Part shown: positions 6,895 through 13,970 of the stretch, one piece after another
How positions within the stretch are numbered: position 1 is the stretch's first letter
Layout of the letters: each line of letters begins with the position of its first letter
NCBI GenBank assembly: GCA_016283605.1
Contig: JAEENF010000048.1
Location: forward strand, 1 to 13,970
Direction: 5' to 3'
Source of the DNA: Prevotella sp.
Lineage (GTDB): Bacteria > Bacteroidota > Bacteroidia > Bacteroidales > Bacteroidaceae
DNA: 13,970 nucleotides
Made by a program: the position numbers and the translations under genes
Notes under the pieces: model-generated
Database searches by the model: none
The model's input: the letters and a program-made list of their open reading frames with translations, nothing else
What the model was told of the DNA's origin: nothing

Positions 6895-8703
6895 CTATCC
6901 TCGCTGAATCGCGGCCTTTTTCCTCTGGTCGTGGTCGAGAATAGTCTTACGCATACGCATAGACTTCGGCGTGACCTCGACAAGCTCATCCTGTTTGATA
7001 TATTCCAGACACTCCTCAAGACTCATCACCGTCTTCGGAATGATACGGGCCTTGTCATCGGTACCAGAAGCACGCACGTTCGTCAACTGCTTGGCCTTGC
7101 AGACATTCACCACGAGATCGTTATCATGGACATGCTCTCCTACCACCTGTCCGGCATAGACATCCTCACCCGGATCGATAAAGAACTTACCACGATCCTG
7201 CAGTTTGTCGATGGCGTAGGCGAAAGCATTACCCGTATCCATTGAGATCATCGAACCGTTGACACGACGTTCGATCTCACCTTTGAAAGGCTGATACTCC
7301 TTGAAACGGTGGGCCATGATAGCTTCTCCCTGAGATGCCGTCAGCACATTGGTTCGCAGACCGATGATACCACGTGAGGGGATATCAAACTCAATATTCA
7401 CACGCTCACCCTGGTTCTCCATCGAGGTCATCTCGCCCTTACGACGGGTGACCATATCGATCATCTTCGAGGAGAATTCCTCGGGAACGTTAATCGTCAG
7501 TTCCTCAACAGGCTCGCACTTCTTACCGTCAATTTCTTTATAAATCACCTGCGGCTGTCCTACCTGAAGCTCGTAACCCTCACGACGCATGGTCTCAACG
7601 AGTACTGAGAGGTGCAACACACCACGACCCGATACGATCCACTTATCCGTAGAGTCCTCGAAAGGCTCCACACGTAAGGCGAGATTCTTCTCAAGTTCTT
7701 TCTCCAATCTATCATTGATATGACGGGAAGTTACAAACTTACCCTCTTTACCGAAGAAAGGTGAGTCGTTGATGGTGAAGAGCATTGACATCGTCGGCTC
7801 ATCAATGGCAATAGGTGCCAATGGTTCTGGATTCTCAAGGTCACAGATGGTATCACCGATCTCAAACTTATCCAGTCCGATAACAGCACAGATATCACCG
7901 CAGTCAACAGAGTCTGTACGAATATGTCCCATACCTTCAAAAGTATGCAACTCCTTAATCTTTGTCTTTTCCATCGTTCCATCACGATGAGCGATGGTCA
8001 CCTGCATACCGTCCTTCAGTTGTCCACGATGTACACGTCCCACAGCAATACGACCCTGATAACTCGAGTAGTCAAGTGAGGTGATCAGCATCTGTGGTGT
8101 ACCCTCAATCTGTTGCGGAGCAGGAATAACTTCAAGGATCTTATCTAACAAATAGGTGATATTATCCGTGGGAGTCTTATAGTCCTCACCCATCCAACCG
8201 TTCTTCGCCGAACCATACACCACGGGGAAGTCGAGCTGGTCTTCTGTAGCATTCAGCGAGAACATCAGATCGAATACCATCTCATAAACCTCCTCCGGAC
8301 GACAGTTAGGCTTGTCTACCTTGTTCACCACCACGATGGGTTTCAGTCCTATCTGGAGCGCCTTCTGCAACACGAATCGCGTCTGTGGCATCGGGCCCTC
8401 AAAAGCATCCACGAGCAACAGACAGCCATCGGCCATATTCAACACGCGCTCTACTTCACCTCCGAAGTCAGAGTGTCCCGGGGTGTCGATAATGTTAATC
8501 TTCACACCTTTCCAGTTAATAGAAACGTTCTTCGACAGGATGGTGATGCCTCGCTCACGTTCCAAGTCGTTAGCGTCCAACACCTGATTGCTGAGATTCT
8601 GTCCCTCACGGAAGAGATTTCCAGCGAGCATCATCTTATCCACGAGCGTTGTCTTGCCGTGGTCTACATGTGCAATAATTGCGATATTCCTAATGTCTTG
8701 CAT
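6895..8703 (-). CDS. typA: Ribosome-associated GTPase TypA/BipA
   Basis: Translational GTPase of the EF-G/LepA superfamily, acting on the ribosome in 50S assembly and stress or cold adaptation. 602 residues, the usual length. G motifs: AHVDHGKTT (11-19), RGITI (51-55), DTPGHSDF (73-80), NKVD (127-130), GSAK (164-167). The domain II beta-barrel, domain III and the TypA-specific C-terminal domain (NVCKAKQLTNVRASGTDD) follow. The start at 8703 (MQDIRNIAIIAHVDHGK) is chosen over an ATG at 8793, because the -7 promoter box (8727-8734) lies inside that 30-residue extension and the extension resembles no TypA. It is a single-gene transcript, divergent from rpsO and convergent with luxS. The C-terminus KKAAIQRG is followed by a TAG and a partial duplicate. 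Confidence 0.97.
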   Translation of the reverse strand: MQDIRNIAIIAHVDHGKTTLVDKMMLAGNLFREGQNLSNQVLDANDLERERGITILSKNVSINWKGVKINIIDTPGHSDFGGEVERVLNMADGCLLLVDAFEGPMPQTRFVLQKALQIGLKPIVVVNKVDKPNCRPEEVYEMVFDLMFSLNATEDQLDFPVVYGSAKNGWMGEDYKTPTDNITYLLDKILEVIPAPQQIEGTPQMLITSLDYSSYQGRIAVGRVHRGQLKDGMQVTIAHRDGTMEKTKIKELHTFEGMGHIRTDSVDCGDICAVIGLDKFEIGDTICDLENPEPLAPIAIDEPTMSMLFTINDSPFFGKEGKFVTSRHINDRLEKELEKNLALRVEPFEDSTDKWIVSGRGVLHLSVLVETMRREGYELQVGQPQVIYKEIDGKKCEPVEELTINVPEEFSSKMIDMVTRRKGEMTSMENQGERVNIEFDIPSRGIIGLRTNVLTASQGEAIMAHRFKEYQPFKGEIERRVNGSMISMDTGNAFAYAIDKLQDRGKFFIDPGEDVYAGQVVGEHVHDNDLVVNVCKAKQLTNVRASGTDDKARIIPKTVMSLEECLEYIKQDELVEVTPKSMRMRKTILDHDQRKKAAIQRG

Positions 8704-8726
8704 ACCTATTTTTAATTTTGCGGGTG

Positions 8727-8734
8727 CAAAGGTA
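8727..8734 (-). promoter_or_regulatory. -7 promoter box of typA
   Basis: The minus strand reads A7-GTTG-TACCTTTG-CACCCGC. The box fits TAnnTTTG and lies 23 nt before the ATG at 8703. The A-tract (8739-8745) ends 4 nt upstream of the box. Confidence 0.8.
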
Positions 8735-8776
8735 CAACTTTTTTTGGAAAAATTTGCGAGAATGGGAAAAAAGTCG

Positions 8777-8784
8777 TACCTTTG
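8777..8784 (+). promoter_or_regulatory. -7 promoter box of rpsO
   Basis: TACCTTTG followed by CAGCCGC. A6 tract at 8767-8772 ends 4 nt before the box. A TTTG at 8753-8756 lies 20 bp upstream and fits the Bacteroidetes -33 element. Predicted transcript start is near 8788. Confidence 0.82.
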
Positions 8785-8787
8785 CAG

Positions 8788-8892
8788 CCGCATTTCGGAA
8801 AATCCGATGCATCTGACGACGTAACTCGTCTGTGATTAGGCTAGAATCGCGTCTGAAAGATGTTTATGCAACATTATTAATCACATTAAATT
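8788..8892 (+). promoter_or_regulatory. Structured rpsO mRNA leader (candidate S15 autoregulatory element)
   Basis: About 105 nt between promoter and rpsO ATG with several complementary segments. (a) A 5'-terminal hairpin pairs GCAT 8790-8793 with ATGC 8807-8810 and CGGA 8796-8799 with TCCG 8803-8806, with two bulged T. (b) GACGA 8815-8819 pairs with TCGTC 8826-8830. (c) TGTGATTA 8831-8838 pairs perfectly with TAATCACA 8878-8885, closing over an inner hairpin ATGTT/AACAT (8861-8875 region). Helix c ends 7 nt before the start codon, where it could block ribosome access. S15 is known to repress its own mRNA in several phyla through unrelated structures. This assignment is inference. Confidence 0.5.
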
Positions 8893-9162
8893 ATGTATTT
8901 AGACAAAGCCAAAAAAGAAGAGATCTTCGGTCAGTATGGCAAGAGCACTACGGATACTGGTTCAGCAGAGGCACAGATTGCCCTGTTCTCCTATCGTATC
9001 TCTCATCTGACAGAGCATCTGAAGAAGAACCGTAAGGATCACAACACAGCCCGTTCACTGACCATGCTGGTTGGTAAGCGTCGTAAGCTGCTGAAGTACC
9101 TGTACGTGAACGACATCAATCGTTACCGTGCTATCATCAAGGCCCTCGGTCTTCGTAAGTAA
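8893..9162 (+). CDS. rpsO: 30S ribosomal protein S15
   Basis: Primary 16S rRNA-binding protein of the 30S platform, 89 residues, the standard size. Family hallmarks seen: TGSAEAQIALFSYRISHLTEHLKK, the conserved SLTMLVGKRRKLLKYL block and the ending RYRAIIKALGLRK. It is monocistronic between its own promoter and a strong terminator, divergent from typA and convergent with folK. Codon use is strongly biased to major codons (CGT, AAG, CTG), as expected for a ribosomal protein. The long structured leader suggests feedback control. Confidence 0.99.
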   Translation: MYLDKAKKEEIFGQYGKSTTDTGSAEAQIALFSYRISHLTEHLKKNRKDHNTARSLTMLVGKRRKLLKYLYVNDINRYRAIIKALGLRK

Positions 9163-9195
9163 TATCTTCGGCAATCGAAAAACAAAGCCCCGCTC

Positions 9196-9660
<465 letters not shown>

Positions 9661-9671
9661 CTCTTATCTCA

Positions 9672-9711
9672 TCTATAGTCTACAGTCTAATCTATAGTCT
9701 ATAGTCTACAA
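9672..9711. repeat. Heptad array, TCTATAG units, in the queA-folK spacer
   Basis: Units TCTATAG, TCTACAG, a 5-bp truncated TCTAA, TCTATAG, TCTATAG, TCTACAA. Together they occupy 40 of the 62 bp between the queA stop and the folK start. No TAnnTTTG box is seen on the minus strand here, so folK is probably read through from upstream. Confidence 0.88.
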
Positions 9712-9722
9712 TCAAAAAATGT

Positions 9723-10841
9723 CTAATCGTCTAAAATCAGCAACGCATCGCCGAAGCATCCGAACTTATAGCCATTCTTGACGGCCTTCTTATAAGCATC
9801 GTATACAAGGTCATAACCGCCGAAGGAACATTCAGTCATCATCATCGTCGACTCTGGATGATAGAAGTTACCCACCAACGCATTGGCCAATCCAAACTCG
9901 TATGGCGGGAAGATAAACTTATTGGTCCAGCCGTCGAACTCCTTCAACAAACCATCTGTACCCACGGCCGATTCTGTAGCACGAGCCGTACTCACACCTA
10001 CGACACAAACACGATGTCCGCCCTCTTTCGCCTTATTGACCACATCACAGGCTTCTTTCGTGACGAACATCTGCTCGGAGCTCATCTTATGCTTTGTCAA
10101 ATCCTCCACCTCGATAGAGTCAAAATTACCCAATCCGCAGTGCAGGGTGATATAGGCAAACTGTATACCCTTGATTTCCATACGTTTCATCAACTCACGG
10201 CTGAAGTGCAGACCCGTTGATGGTGCTGTAACGGCACCCTCATTTTTGGCATAGATGGTCTGGAAACGTTCTATATCCTCTGGGATAGCCTCACGGTTGT
10301 CAACGATATAACGTGGCAATGGAGCCGAACCCAGGGCAAAGAGCTCGCGTTTGAACTCATCGTGAGGACAGTCATAAAGGAATCGCAGCGTACGACCACG
10401 ACTGGTAGTGTTGTCGATAACCTCTGCCACCATAGGACCATCGTCCTCAAAGAACAGCTTGTTGCCGATACGAATCTTACGGGCTGGTTCCACTAGAACA
10501 TCCCAAAGACGTAATTCCTCGTTGAGTTCACGGAGCAGGAATACCTCAATCTTGGCATCTGTCTTCTCCTTGGTTCCATAGAGACGGGCAGGGAACACCT
10601 GCGTATCGTTGAAAATAAAGGCATCATCCTCATCAAAATAGTCGAGGATATTCCGGAAGTCAAGATAAACGGGATTACCTTCCTCATCCTTCATCTCTTC
10701 ACCGTTCTCATCTTTCTTTACCATCTCAATCTTCTCGCTCTTGCGGTGAACGACCATCAGACGGCATTCATCACGATGAAAAGTCGGCTCTAAAGCAACC
10801 TGACTTTCTGGTAGTTTGAATTTAAATTGCGATAACTTCAT
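9723..10841 (-). CDS. queA: S-adenosylmethionine:tRNA ribosyltransferase-isomerase QueA
   Basis: Converts preQ1 at tRNA position 34 to epoxyqueuosine using the ribosyl part of SAM. 372 residues, somewhat longer than the usual 340-350. Family motifs: ALEPTFHRDECRLMVV near the N-terminus, FIFNDTQVFPARLYG (about 75-89), TIYAKNEGAVTAPSTGLHF, ITLHCGLGNF, and the C-terminal NFYHPESTMMMTE / YKFGCFGDALLI. The extra length is partly an acidic low-complexity stretch at residues 41-60 with internally repeated KDENGEE/KDEEGNP. The ATG is 12 nt after the truB stop, so the two are probably coupled. Confidence 0.96.
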   Translation of the reverse strand: MKLSQFKFKLPESQVALEPTFHRDECRLMVVHRKSEKIEMVKKDENGEEMKDEEGNPVYLDFRNILDYFDEDDAFIFNDTQVFPARLYGTKEKTDAKIEVFLLRELNEELRLWDVLVEPARKIRIGNKLFFEDDGPMVAEVIDNTTSRGRTLRFLYDCPHDEFKRELFALGSAPLPRYIVDNREAIPEDIERFQTIYAKNEGAVTAPSTGLHFSRELMKRMEIKGIQFAYITLHCGLGNFDSIEVEDLTKHKMSSEQMFVTKEACDVVNKAKEGGHRVCVVGVSTARATESAVGTDGLLKEFDGWTNKFIFPPYEFGLANALVGNFYHPESTMMMTECSFGGYDLVYDAYKKAVKNGYKFGCFGDALLILDD

Positions 10842-10849
10842 ATCTTTAT

Positions 10850-10878
10850 TTCACTATTTTACTCTTTCACTATTTGAC
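10850..10878. repeat. Imperfect heptad-like repeat at the truB-queA junction
   Basis: TTCACTATT occurs at 10850-10858 and again at 10866-10874 (offset 16, not a clean multiple of 7), with TTTACTC between. On the minus strand it encodes the last TruB residues (NSERVK) and the TAG stop. It is weaker than the other arrays. Confidence 0.5.
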
Positions 10879-11567
10879 ATCTGCTGTTCTAGCCAGGCAG
10901 GAAACTCATCGAAGGTCAGACAGTTTTCAATACGAACATCTCCAACACGTGTCCGACAGAGTGCTGTTAAGAAAGCACCACTCCCGAGAGCATGGCCGAT
11001 ATCACGGGCCAACGAACGGATATAAGTGCCTTTGCCACAGACCACCCGGATGCTCATAAGCATCGTCACAGGGTCAAAGTCCGTCAGTTCTATCTCATCG
11101 ATATGTATCAGCTTTGCAGCCAAATCAACCTCCTCGCCCTTACGAGCCATCTTATAGGCACGATGTCCATCAACCATACAGGCCGAATAGACTGGCGGCA
11201 CTTGCAGGATATCCCCCACGAACTGCGGCAGTGTCTGTTCTATCAATTCCCGTGTGATATGTCGCGTCGGATAGGTATAGTCCACAGTATGCTCCTTATC
11301 ATAGCTGGCTGTGGTGGCCCCCAACTGCAGGGTGGCAGTGTATTCCTTCGTATGGAGCTGCAACTGCTCTATCTGTTTCGTGGCCTTACCGGTACAAAGG
11401 ATCAGAACGCCTGTAGCCAACGGATCGAGCGTACCGGCATGTCCCATCTTCACACGTTTCACATGCAACCGTTTGGAGACGACATAACGGATATGGGCCA
11501 AGGCCCCGAAACTCGACATCCGGTACGGTTTGTTGATATAGATATATGCGCCTTCGTTAAAGTTCAT
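10854..11567 (-). CDS. truB: tRNA pseudouridine(55) synthase TruB
   Basis: Isomerises U55 in the T-loop of tRNAs. 237 residues, a compact form. The catalytic motif GHAGTLDPLATGVL has nucleophile D48. Other motifs: NKPYRMSSF near the N-terminus, QVPPVYSACMVDGHRAYKMARKG and the VVCGKGTYIRSLARDIG block, then LTALCRTRVGDVRIENCLT. The ATG overlaps the uppP stop (TGATG), which suggests translational coupling. The C-terminus SNSERVK is encoded by a repeat-like tract and may be an acquired ending. Confidence 0.97.
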   Translation of the reverse strand: MNFNEGAYIYINKPYRMSSFGALAHIRYVVSKRLHVKRVKMGHAGTLDPLATGVLILCTGKATKQIEQLQLHTKEYTATLQLGATTASYDKEHTVDYTYPTRHITRELIEQTLPQFVGDILQVPPVYSACMVDGHRAYKMARKGEEVDLAAKLIHIDEIELTDFDPVTMLMSIRVVCGKGTYIRSLARDIGHALGSGAFLTALCRTRVGDVRIENCLTFDEFPAWLEQQMSNSERVK

Positions 11568-12424
11568 CAGTCAACCATTGCGAGTGAATGCCCCGTGAGC
11601 AGCATCAGGATGATGATGCCACCCACCACGATACGATATATACCGAAGGCCTTGAAGCCGTATTTCGTCAGGTAATCGACAAACCACTTCATGGCCAGCA
11701 ACGCCACGACGAAGGCGATGACACAGCCCAGAATCAGCATGGTGATATTATGCCCCGTCGCCCACGCCGTATCTTCCTTCAACAGATCGAGCAGGTCGAG
11801 CAGTGTGGCACCCGCCATTGTAGGCACAGCCAGGAAGAACGAGAACTTGGCGGCACGTCGGCGCGTGAGGCCCTGTGTCATACCGCCAACGATGGTCGCC
11901 ATAGAACGCGACACACCGGGGATGACGGAGATACACTGGTAGAGACCGATTTTGAAAGCGCGACGCTCGTCAACCTTATTATCTTCACTACCCTTATTAA
12001 ACAGCTTGTCGCAGTAGAGCATGAACACACCACCGACAACCAGCATGACGGCTACCACCTCGACGCTGTCGAGCAGCCAGTCGAGCAGGCCCGACTTCTT
12101 CGCAAGCAAGCCGATCACTACAGCGGGGATCACACCCACGATGAGCAGCCAATAGAAGTAATACTTATGCCTGAGCTTTTGCCACCAGGTAAAGGCCATG
12201 GGATCAGGTGTATTGTCGAGCTGGAAGAAGCGCTTCCAATAGAGACATACCACCGAAAGGATGGCACCGAACTGAATGATAAAGGTGAAAGCATGCACGA
12301 AGGGGTCACCCTGGGGAACGCCCAACAGGTTCTGGGCAATAATCATGTGTCCCGTCGATGATACCGGCAAGAATTCTGTCAGTCCCTCAACGATGGCAAT
12401 GATGACAGTCTGTATCCAATCCAT
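11567..12424 (-). CDS. uppP: Undecaprenyl-diphosphate phosphatase UppP (BacA)
   Basis: Membrane phosphatase that recycles undecaprenyl pyrophosphate to the lipid carrier for peptidoglycan and O-glycan export; overexpression gives bacitracin resistance. 285 residues with about eight hydrophobic helices. The two signature regions are EGLTEFLPVSSTGH (13-26) and PGVSRSMAT (169-177), with the conserved acidic and arginine residues intact. The start codon shares its A with the DUF3098 stop (TAATG) and the stop overlaps truB by one base, so the three genes are tightly packed. Confidence 0.97.
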   Translation of the reverse strand: MDWIQTVIIAIVEGLTEFLPVSSTGHMIIAQNLLGVPQGDPFVHAFTFIIQFGAILSVVCLYWKRFFQLDNTPDPMAFTWWQKLRHKYYFYWLLIVGVIPAVVIGLLAKKSGLLDWLLDSVEVVAVMLVVGGVFMLYCDKLFNKGSEDNKVDERRAFKIGLYQCISVIPGVSRSMATIVGGMTQGLTRRRAAKFSFFLAVPTMAGATLLDLLDLLKEDTAWATGHNITMLILGCVIAFVVALLAMKWFVDYLTKYGFKAFGIYRIVVGGIIILMLLTGHSLAMVD

Positions 12425-12651
12425 TATTTATCCTTGGGTTTACGAATCACTGCATAGATCATTGACACAAAGCCGAGGAGGCACACGATGGGTGCCACTT
12501 TGATGCGACGTGCGCTGAAGATGTCGGGCTCGAAGGCTGTATCCGAAGAGCCCGTTCCTGCCATCAGAAGGAATCCCACAACGACAATCGCCATGCCTAC
12601 TGCCAACAGAATGAAATTCGTTTTGTCAAATGCAAAATTCTTTTTATCCAT
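12424..12651 (-). CDS. DUF3098 small membrane protein
   Basis: 75 residues with two predicted transmembrane helices (about 13-31 and 53-68) joined by a short polar loop containing SARRIKVAP. It has a cytoplasmic-looking charged N-terminus (MDKKNFAFDKTN) and a basic tail (RKPKDK). It matches the DUF3098 family as I know it: a short protein usually found between ftsX and uppP in Bacteroidetes. Function is unknown. The conserved position suggests a link with envelope growth, but this is inference from neighbours only. It starts 16 nt after the ftsX stop. Confidence 0.85.
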   Translation of the reverse strand: MDKKNFAFDKTNFILLAVGMAIVVVGFLLMAGTGSSDTAFEPDIFSARRIKVAPIVCLLGFVSMIYAVIRKPKDK

Positions 12652-12667
12652 ATATTTTAGATATGAT

Positions 12668-13546
12668 TTAGATTTTATACAGATCTCCCGCTGTCATCCT
12701 CAAGAAGCGGTTGACAGATATCCACGAACATATTGCCGTGATAATGATGCCGAAGAGCAACACCGAGACACCTGTTATAGTCAGTTCCCGCCAAGTGATA
12801 ACCGTCATGATATGGGGTTCAAAACGGTAAAGGCCATAAACGCAGAAACCTAACACAATGACTGCCAACAGCGCAGCCAGTATGCCAACGCTCATCGCCT
12901 GACTGACAAACGGACGACGGATAAAGCCCCAGGAGGCGCCCACCAGTTTCTCTGTATGGATGAGAAACCTTCGGGAGTAGACACTCAGACGCACCGTATT
13001 GTTGATGAGTGCGAACGACACGAATGTCAGCAATGCCGCCAACACCAACAACAGGATGTTGATACGTCCCAGATTGATGTTCACACGGTCCATCAGGTCT
13101 TCCTGATAGGCCACATCGATCACATACGTCTGTTTCTTCAGTTCCTTGACAATCCACTTCAGTGAGTCACGATTGGCATAATCAGCCTTCAACTGCAACT
13201 CCAACGTTGCCACAAAGGGGTTCGTCCCCAGGAATTCCGAGGGATCAGAGCCCATAGCTTCCGTCTGTTCCTTCAAGGCCCGATCCTTACTCACGTAGTC
13301 TATATTCTTCGAATAAGGCCGGTGATAGAGGTTACGGCAGAGACGCTTGGCATCATTGGTACTCGCATCATCGCTGAGCATGACGGTCACGGTGAGGTTT
13401 TCCTTGACCCACGTCGACAGATTGCGAGAGGTCAGGACGGAAAGCACCACCAGGCCCAACAAGACCAGAACCATCGTTATACTGATACACAGCGTCATAA
13501 GCTGCATTCCGCGACGGTTGGAAGGCTTCTTCTTGCGATTTTTCAT
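12668..13546 (-). CDS. ftsX: Cell-division ABC-transporter-like permease FtsX
   Basis: Inner-membrane partner of the ATPase FtsE; the pair relays division signals to periplasmic peptidoglycan hydrolases. 292 residues. Topology: basic N-terminus (KNRKKKPSNRR), TM1 about 15-40, a periplasmic domain about 41-165, then three C-terminal helices (about 168-195, 220-245, 257-278). The conserved FtsX region reads SFALINNTVRLSVYSRRFLIHTEKLVGAS. The start at 13546 (MKNRKKK) is preferred. A longer frame from a TTG at 13582 begins inside the -7 promoter box TAACTTTG. It heads the six-gene minus-strand operon. ftsE is not adjacent in this window. Confidence 0.93.
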   Translation of the reverse strand: MKNRKKKPSNRRGMQLMTLCISITMVLVLLGLVVLSVLTSRNLSTWVKENLTVTVMLSDDASTNDAKRLCRNLYHRPYSKNIDYVSKDRALKEQTEAMGSDPSEFLGTNPFVATLELQLKADYANRDSLKWIVKELKKQTYVIDVAYQEDLMDRVNINLGRINILLLVLAALLTFVSFALINNTVRLSVYSRRFLIHTEKLVGASWGFIRRPFVSQAMSVGILAALLAVIVLGFCVYGLYRFEPHIMTVITWRELTITGVSVLLFGIIITAICSWISVNRFLRMTAGDLYKI

Positions 13547-13579
13547 TGACTTTACGTACGTAAAAATTGAATTCGGCTG

Positions 13580-13587
13580 CAAAGTTA
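13580..13587 (-). promoter_or_regulatory. -7 promoter box of the ftsX-DUF3098-uppP-truB-queA-folK operon
   Basis: The minus strand reads A9-TATG-TAACTTTG-CAGCCGA. The box fits TAnnTTTG, lies 33 nt before the ATG at 13546, and the A-tract (13592-13600) ends 4 nt upstream. Confidence 0.8.
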
Positions 13588-13631
13588 CATATTTTTTTTT
13601 AGACAGAAGAACATAAGAACAAAAAAATGCT

Positions 13632-13639
13632 TAACTTTG
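13632..13639 (+). promoter_or_regulatory. -7 promoter box of the radical SAM gene
   Basis: The plus strand reads A7-TGCT-TAACTTTG-CACCCGT. The box ends 8 nt before the ATG at 13648, so the mRNA leader should be only about 5 nt. Confidence 0.8.
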
Positions 13640-13647
13640 CACCCGTT

Positions 13648-13970
13648 ATGAGTACAATTATCTATCCTTCGCCTATCTTCGGCCCTGTACACAGCCGTCG
13701 ATTGGGCATTTCGCTGGGCATAAACCTGCTGCCTGCCGACGGTAAGTTATGTTCCTTCGACTGCATCTACTGTGAGTGCGGCCTCAACAAAGACCACCGT
13801 CCTACCCTCCCCCTTCCTACTCCTGCCGAAGTCTCCGCCAAACTCGAGGCCAAGCTTCAGGAGATGGTGGCTGAGGGACAGTTACCCGACGTACTGACCT
13901 TTGCCGGTAACGGTGAGCCCACCTGTCATCCGCATTTTACCGAGATTATCGATGACACCATCCGTCTGCG
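13648..13970 (+). CDS. Radical SAM protein, COG0731-like (5' part)
   Basis: The first 107 codons of a gene that runs off the right edge. The N-terminus SPIFGPVHSRRLGISLGINLLP followed by the [4Fe-4S] motif CSFDCIYC (C35, C39, C42) and TFAGNGEPTCHP is typical of the COG0731 radical SAM group, which resembles TYW1 wybutosine synthases. Bacterial members have no settled function; a tRNA- or cofactor-modifying role is only suggested by family. The start follows its promoter box by 8 nt. It is divergent from ftsX. Confidence 0.9.
   Translation, partial: MSTIIYPSPIFGPVHSRRLGISLGINLLPADGKLCSFDCIYCECGLNKDHRPTLPLPTPAEVSAKLEAKLQEMVAEGQLPDVLTFAGNGEPTCHPHFTEIIDDTIRL

Noticed and set aside
8704..8793. 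A 30-residue N-terminal extension of TypA from an ATG at 8793
   Set aside because: The extension contains the typA -7 promoter box and resembles no TypA; MQDIRNIAIIAHVDHGK at 8703 is the standard start.
9661..9722. A separate folK promoter in the queA-folK spacer
   Set aside because: No TAnnTTTG box on the minus strand; the spacer is almost all TCTATAG repeat.
11588..12361. 257-codon plus-strand frame opposite uppP
   Set aside because: Histidine- and glutamine-rich composition is the usual antisense image of a GC-rich membrane gene; uppP motifs on the minus strand are unambiguous.
13547..13582. TTG start extending FtsX by 12 residues
   Set aside because: The TTG belongs to the -7 box TAACTTTG; the basic MKNRKKK start at 13546 fits FtsX topology.

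Overview
The window looks like a chromosomal segment of a Bacteroidales bacterium, most likely a Prevotella-type genome. The evidence is: a fused Fkp (fucokinase plus GDP-fucose pyrophosphorylase) gene; a ftsX-DUF3098-uppP-truB-queA gene order; six TAnnTTTG-type -7 promoter boxes; no convincing Shine-Dalgarno sequences; and moderate GC content. It is mostly housekeeping DNA. I see no prophage, insertion sequence, CRISPR array, tRNA or rRNA. There is no gene-free stretch longer than about 190 bases.

Layout. (1) 1-4716, minus strand: a YfhO-family membrane protein gene followed by fkp, which runs off the left edge. (2) 4814-6783, plus strand: a TrmH/SpoU RNA methyltransferase, an MTA/SAH nucleosidase and luxS, closed by a strong palindromic terminator. 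The three genes read as a methyl-transfer and SAH-recycling operon. (3) 6820-8703, minus strand: typA (bipA), with an unusual duplicated 3' tail after its stop codon. (4) 8777-9208, plus strand: rpsO with a structured leader, ending in a bidirectional terminator. (5) 9196-13546, minus strand: a six-gene run ftsX, DUF3098, uppP, truB, queA, folK. Two junctions overlap by one base (TAATG and TGATG). (6) 13648 to the right edge, plus strand: the start of a COG0731-like radical SAM gene.

The signals that ordinary annotation does not explain are small. First, at least eight short arrays with a 7-bp period lie in 14 kb. Most sit at gene junctions or start codons, and three are inside coding sequence (two in fkp, one in folK). 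Two of the coding arrays, in fkp and folK, are the same 37-bp element (34 of 37 identical) read in two different frames. Second, all three divergent gene pairs use face-to-face promoters whose -7 boxes are 44, 42 and 44 bp apart. Four of the six promoters carry an A6-9 tract ending exactly 4 nt before the box, and most share an extension to TTTGCA(C/G)CCG. Third, typA is followed in frame, after its TAG, by a 24-codon stretch that repeats its own C-terminal coding sequence and ends in a TAA supplied by the terminator stem. The heptad family is the best candidate for something undescribed.
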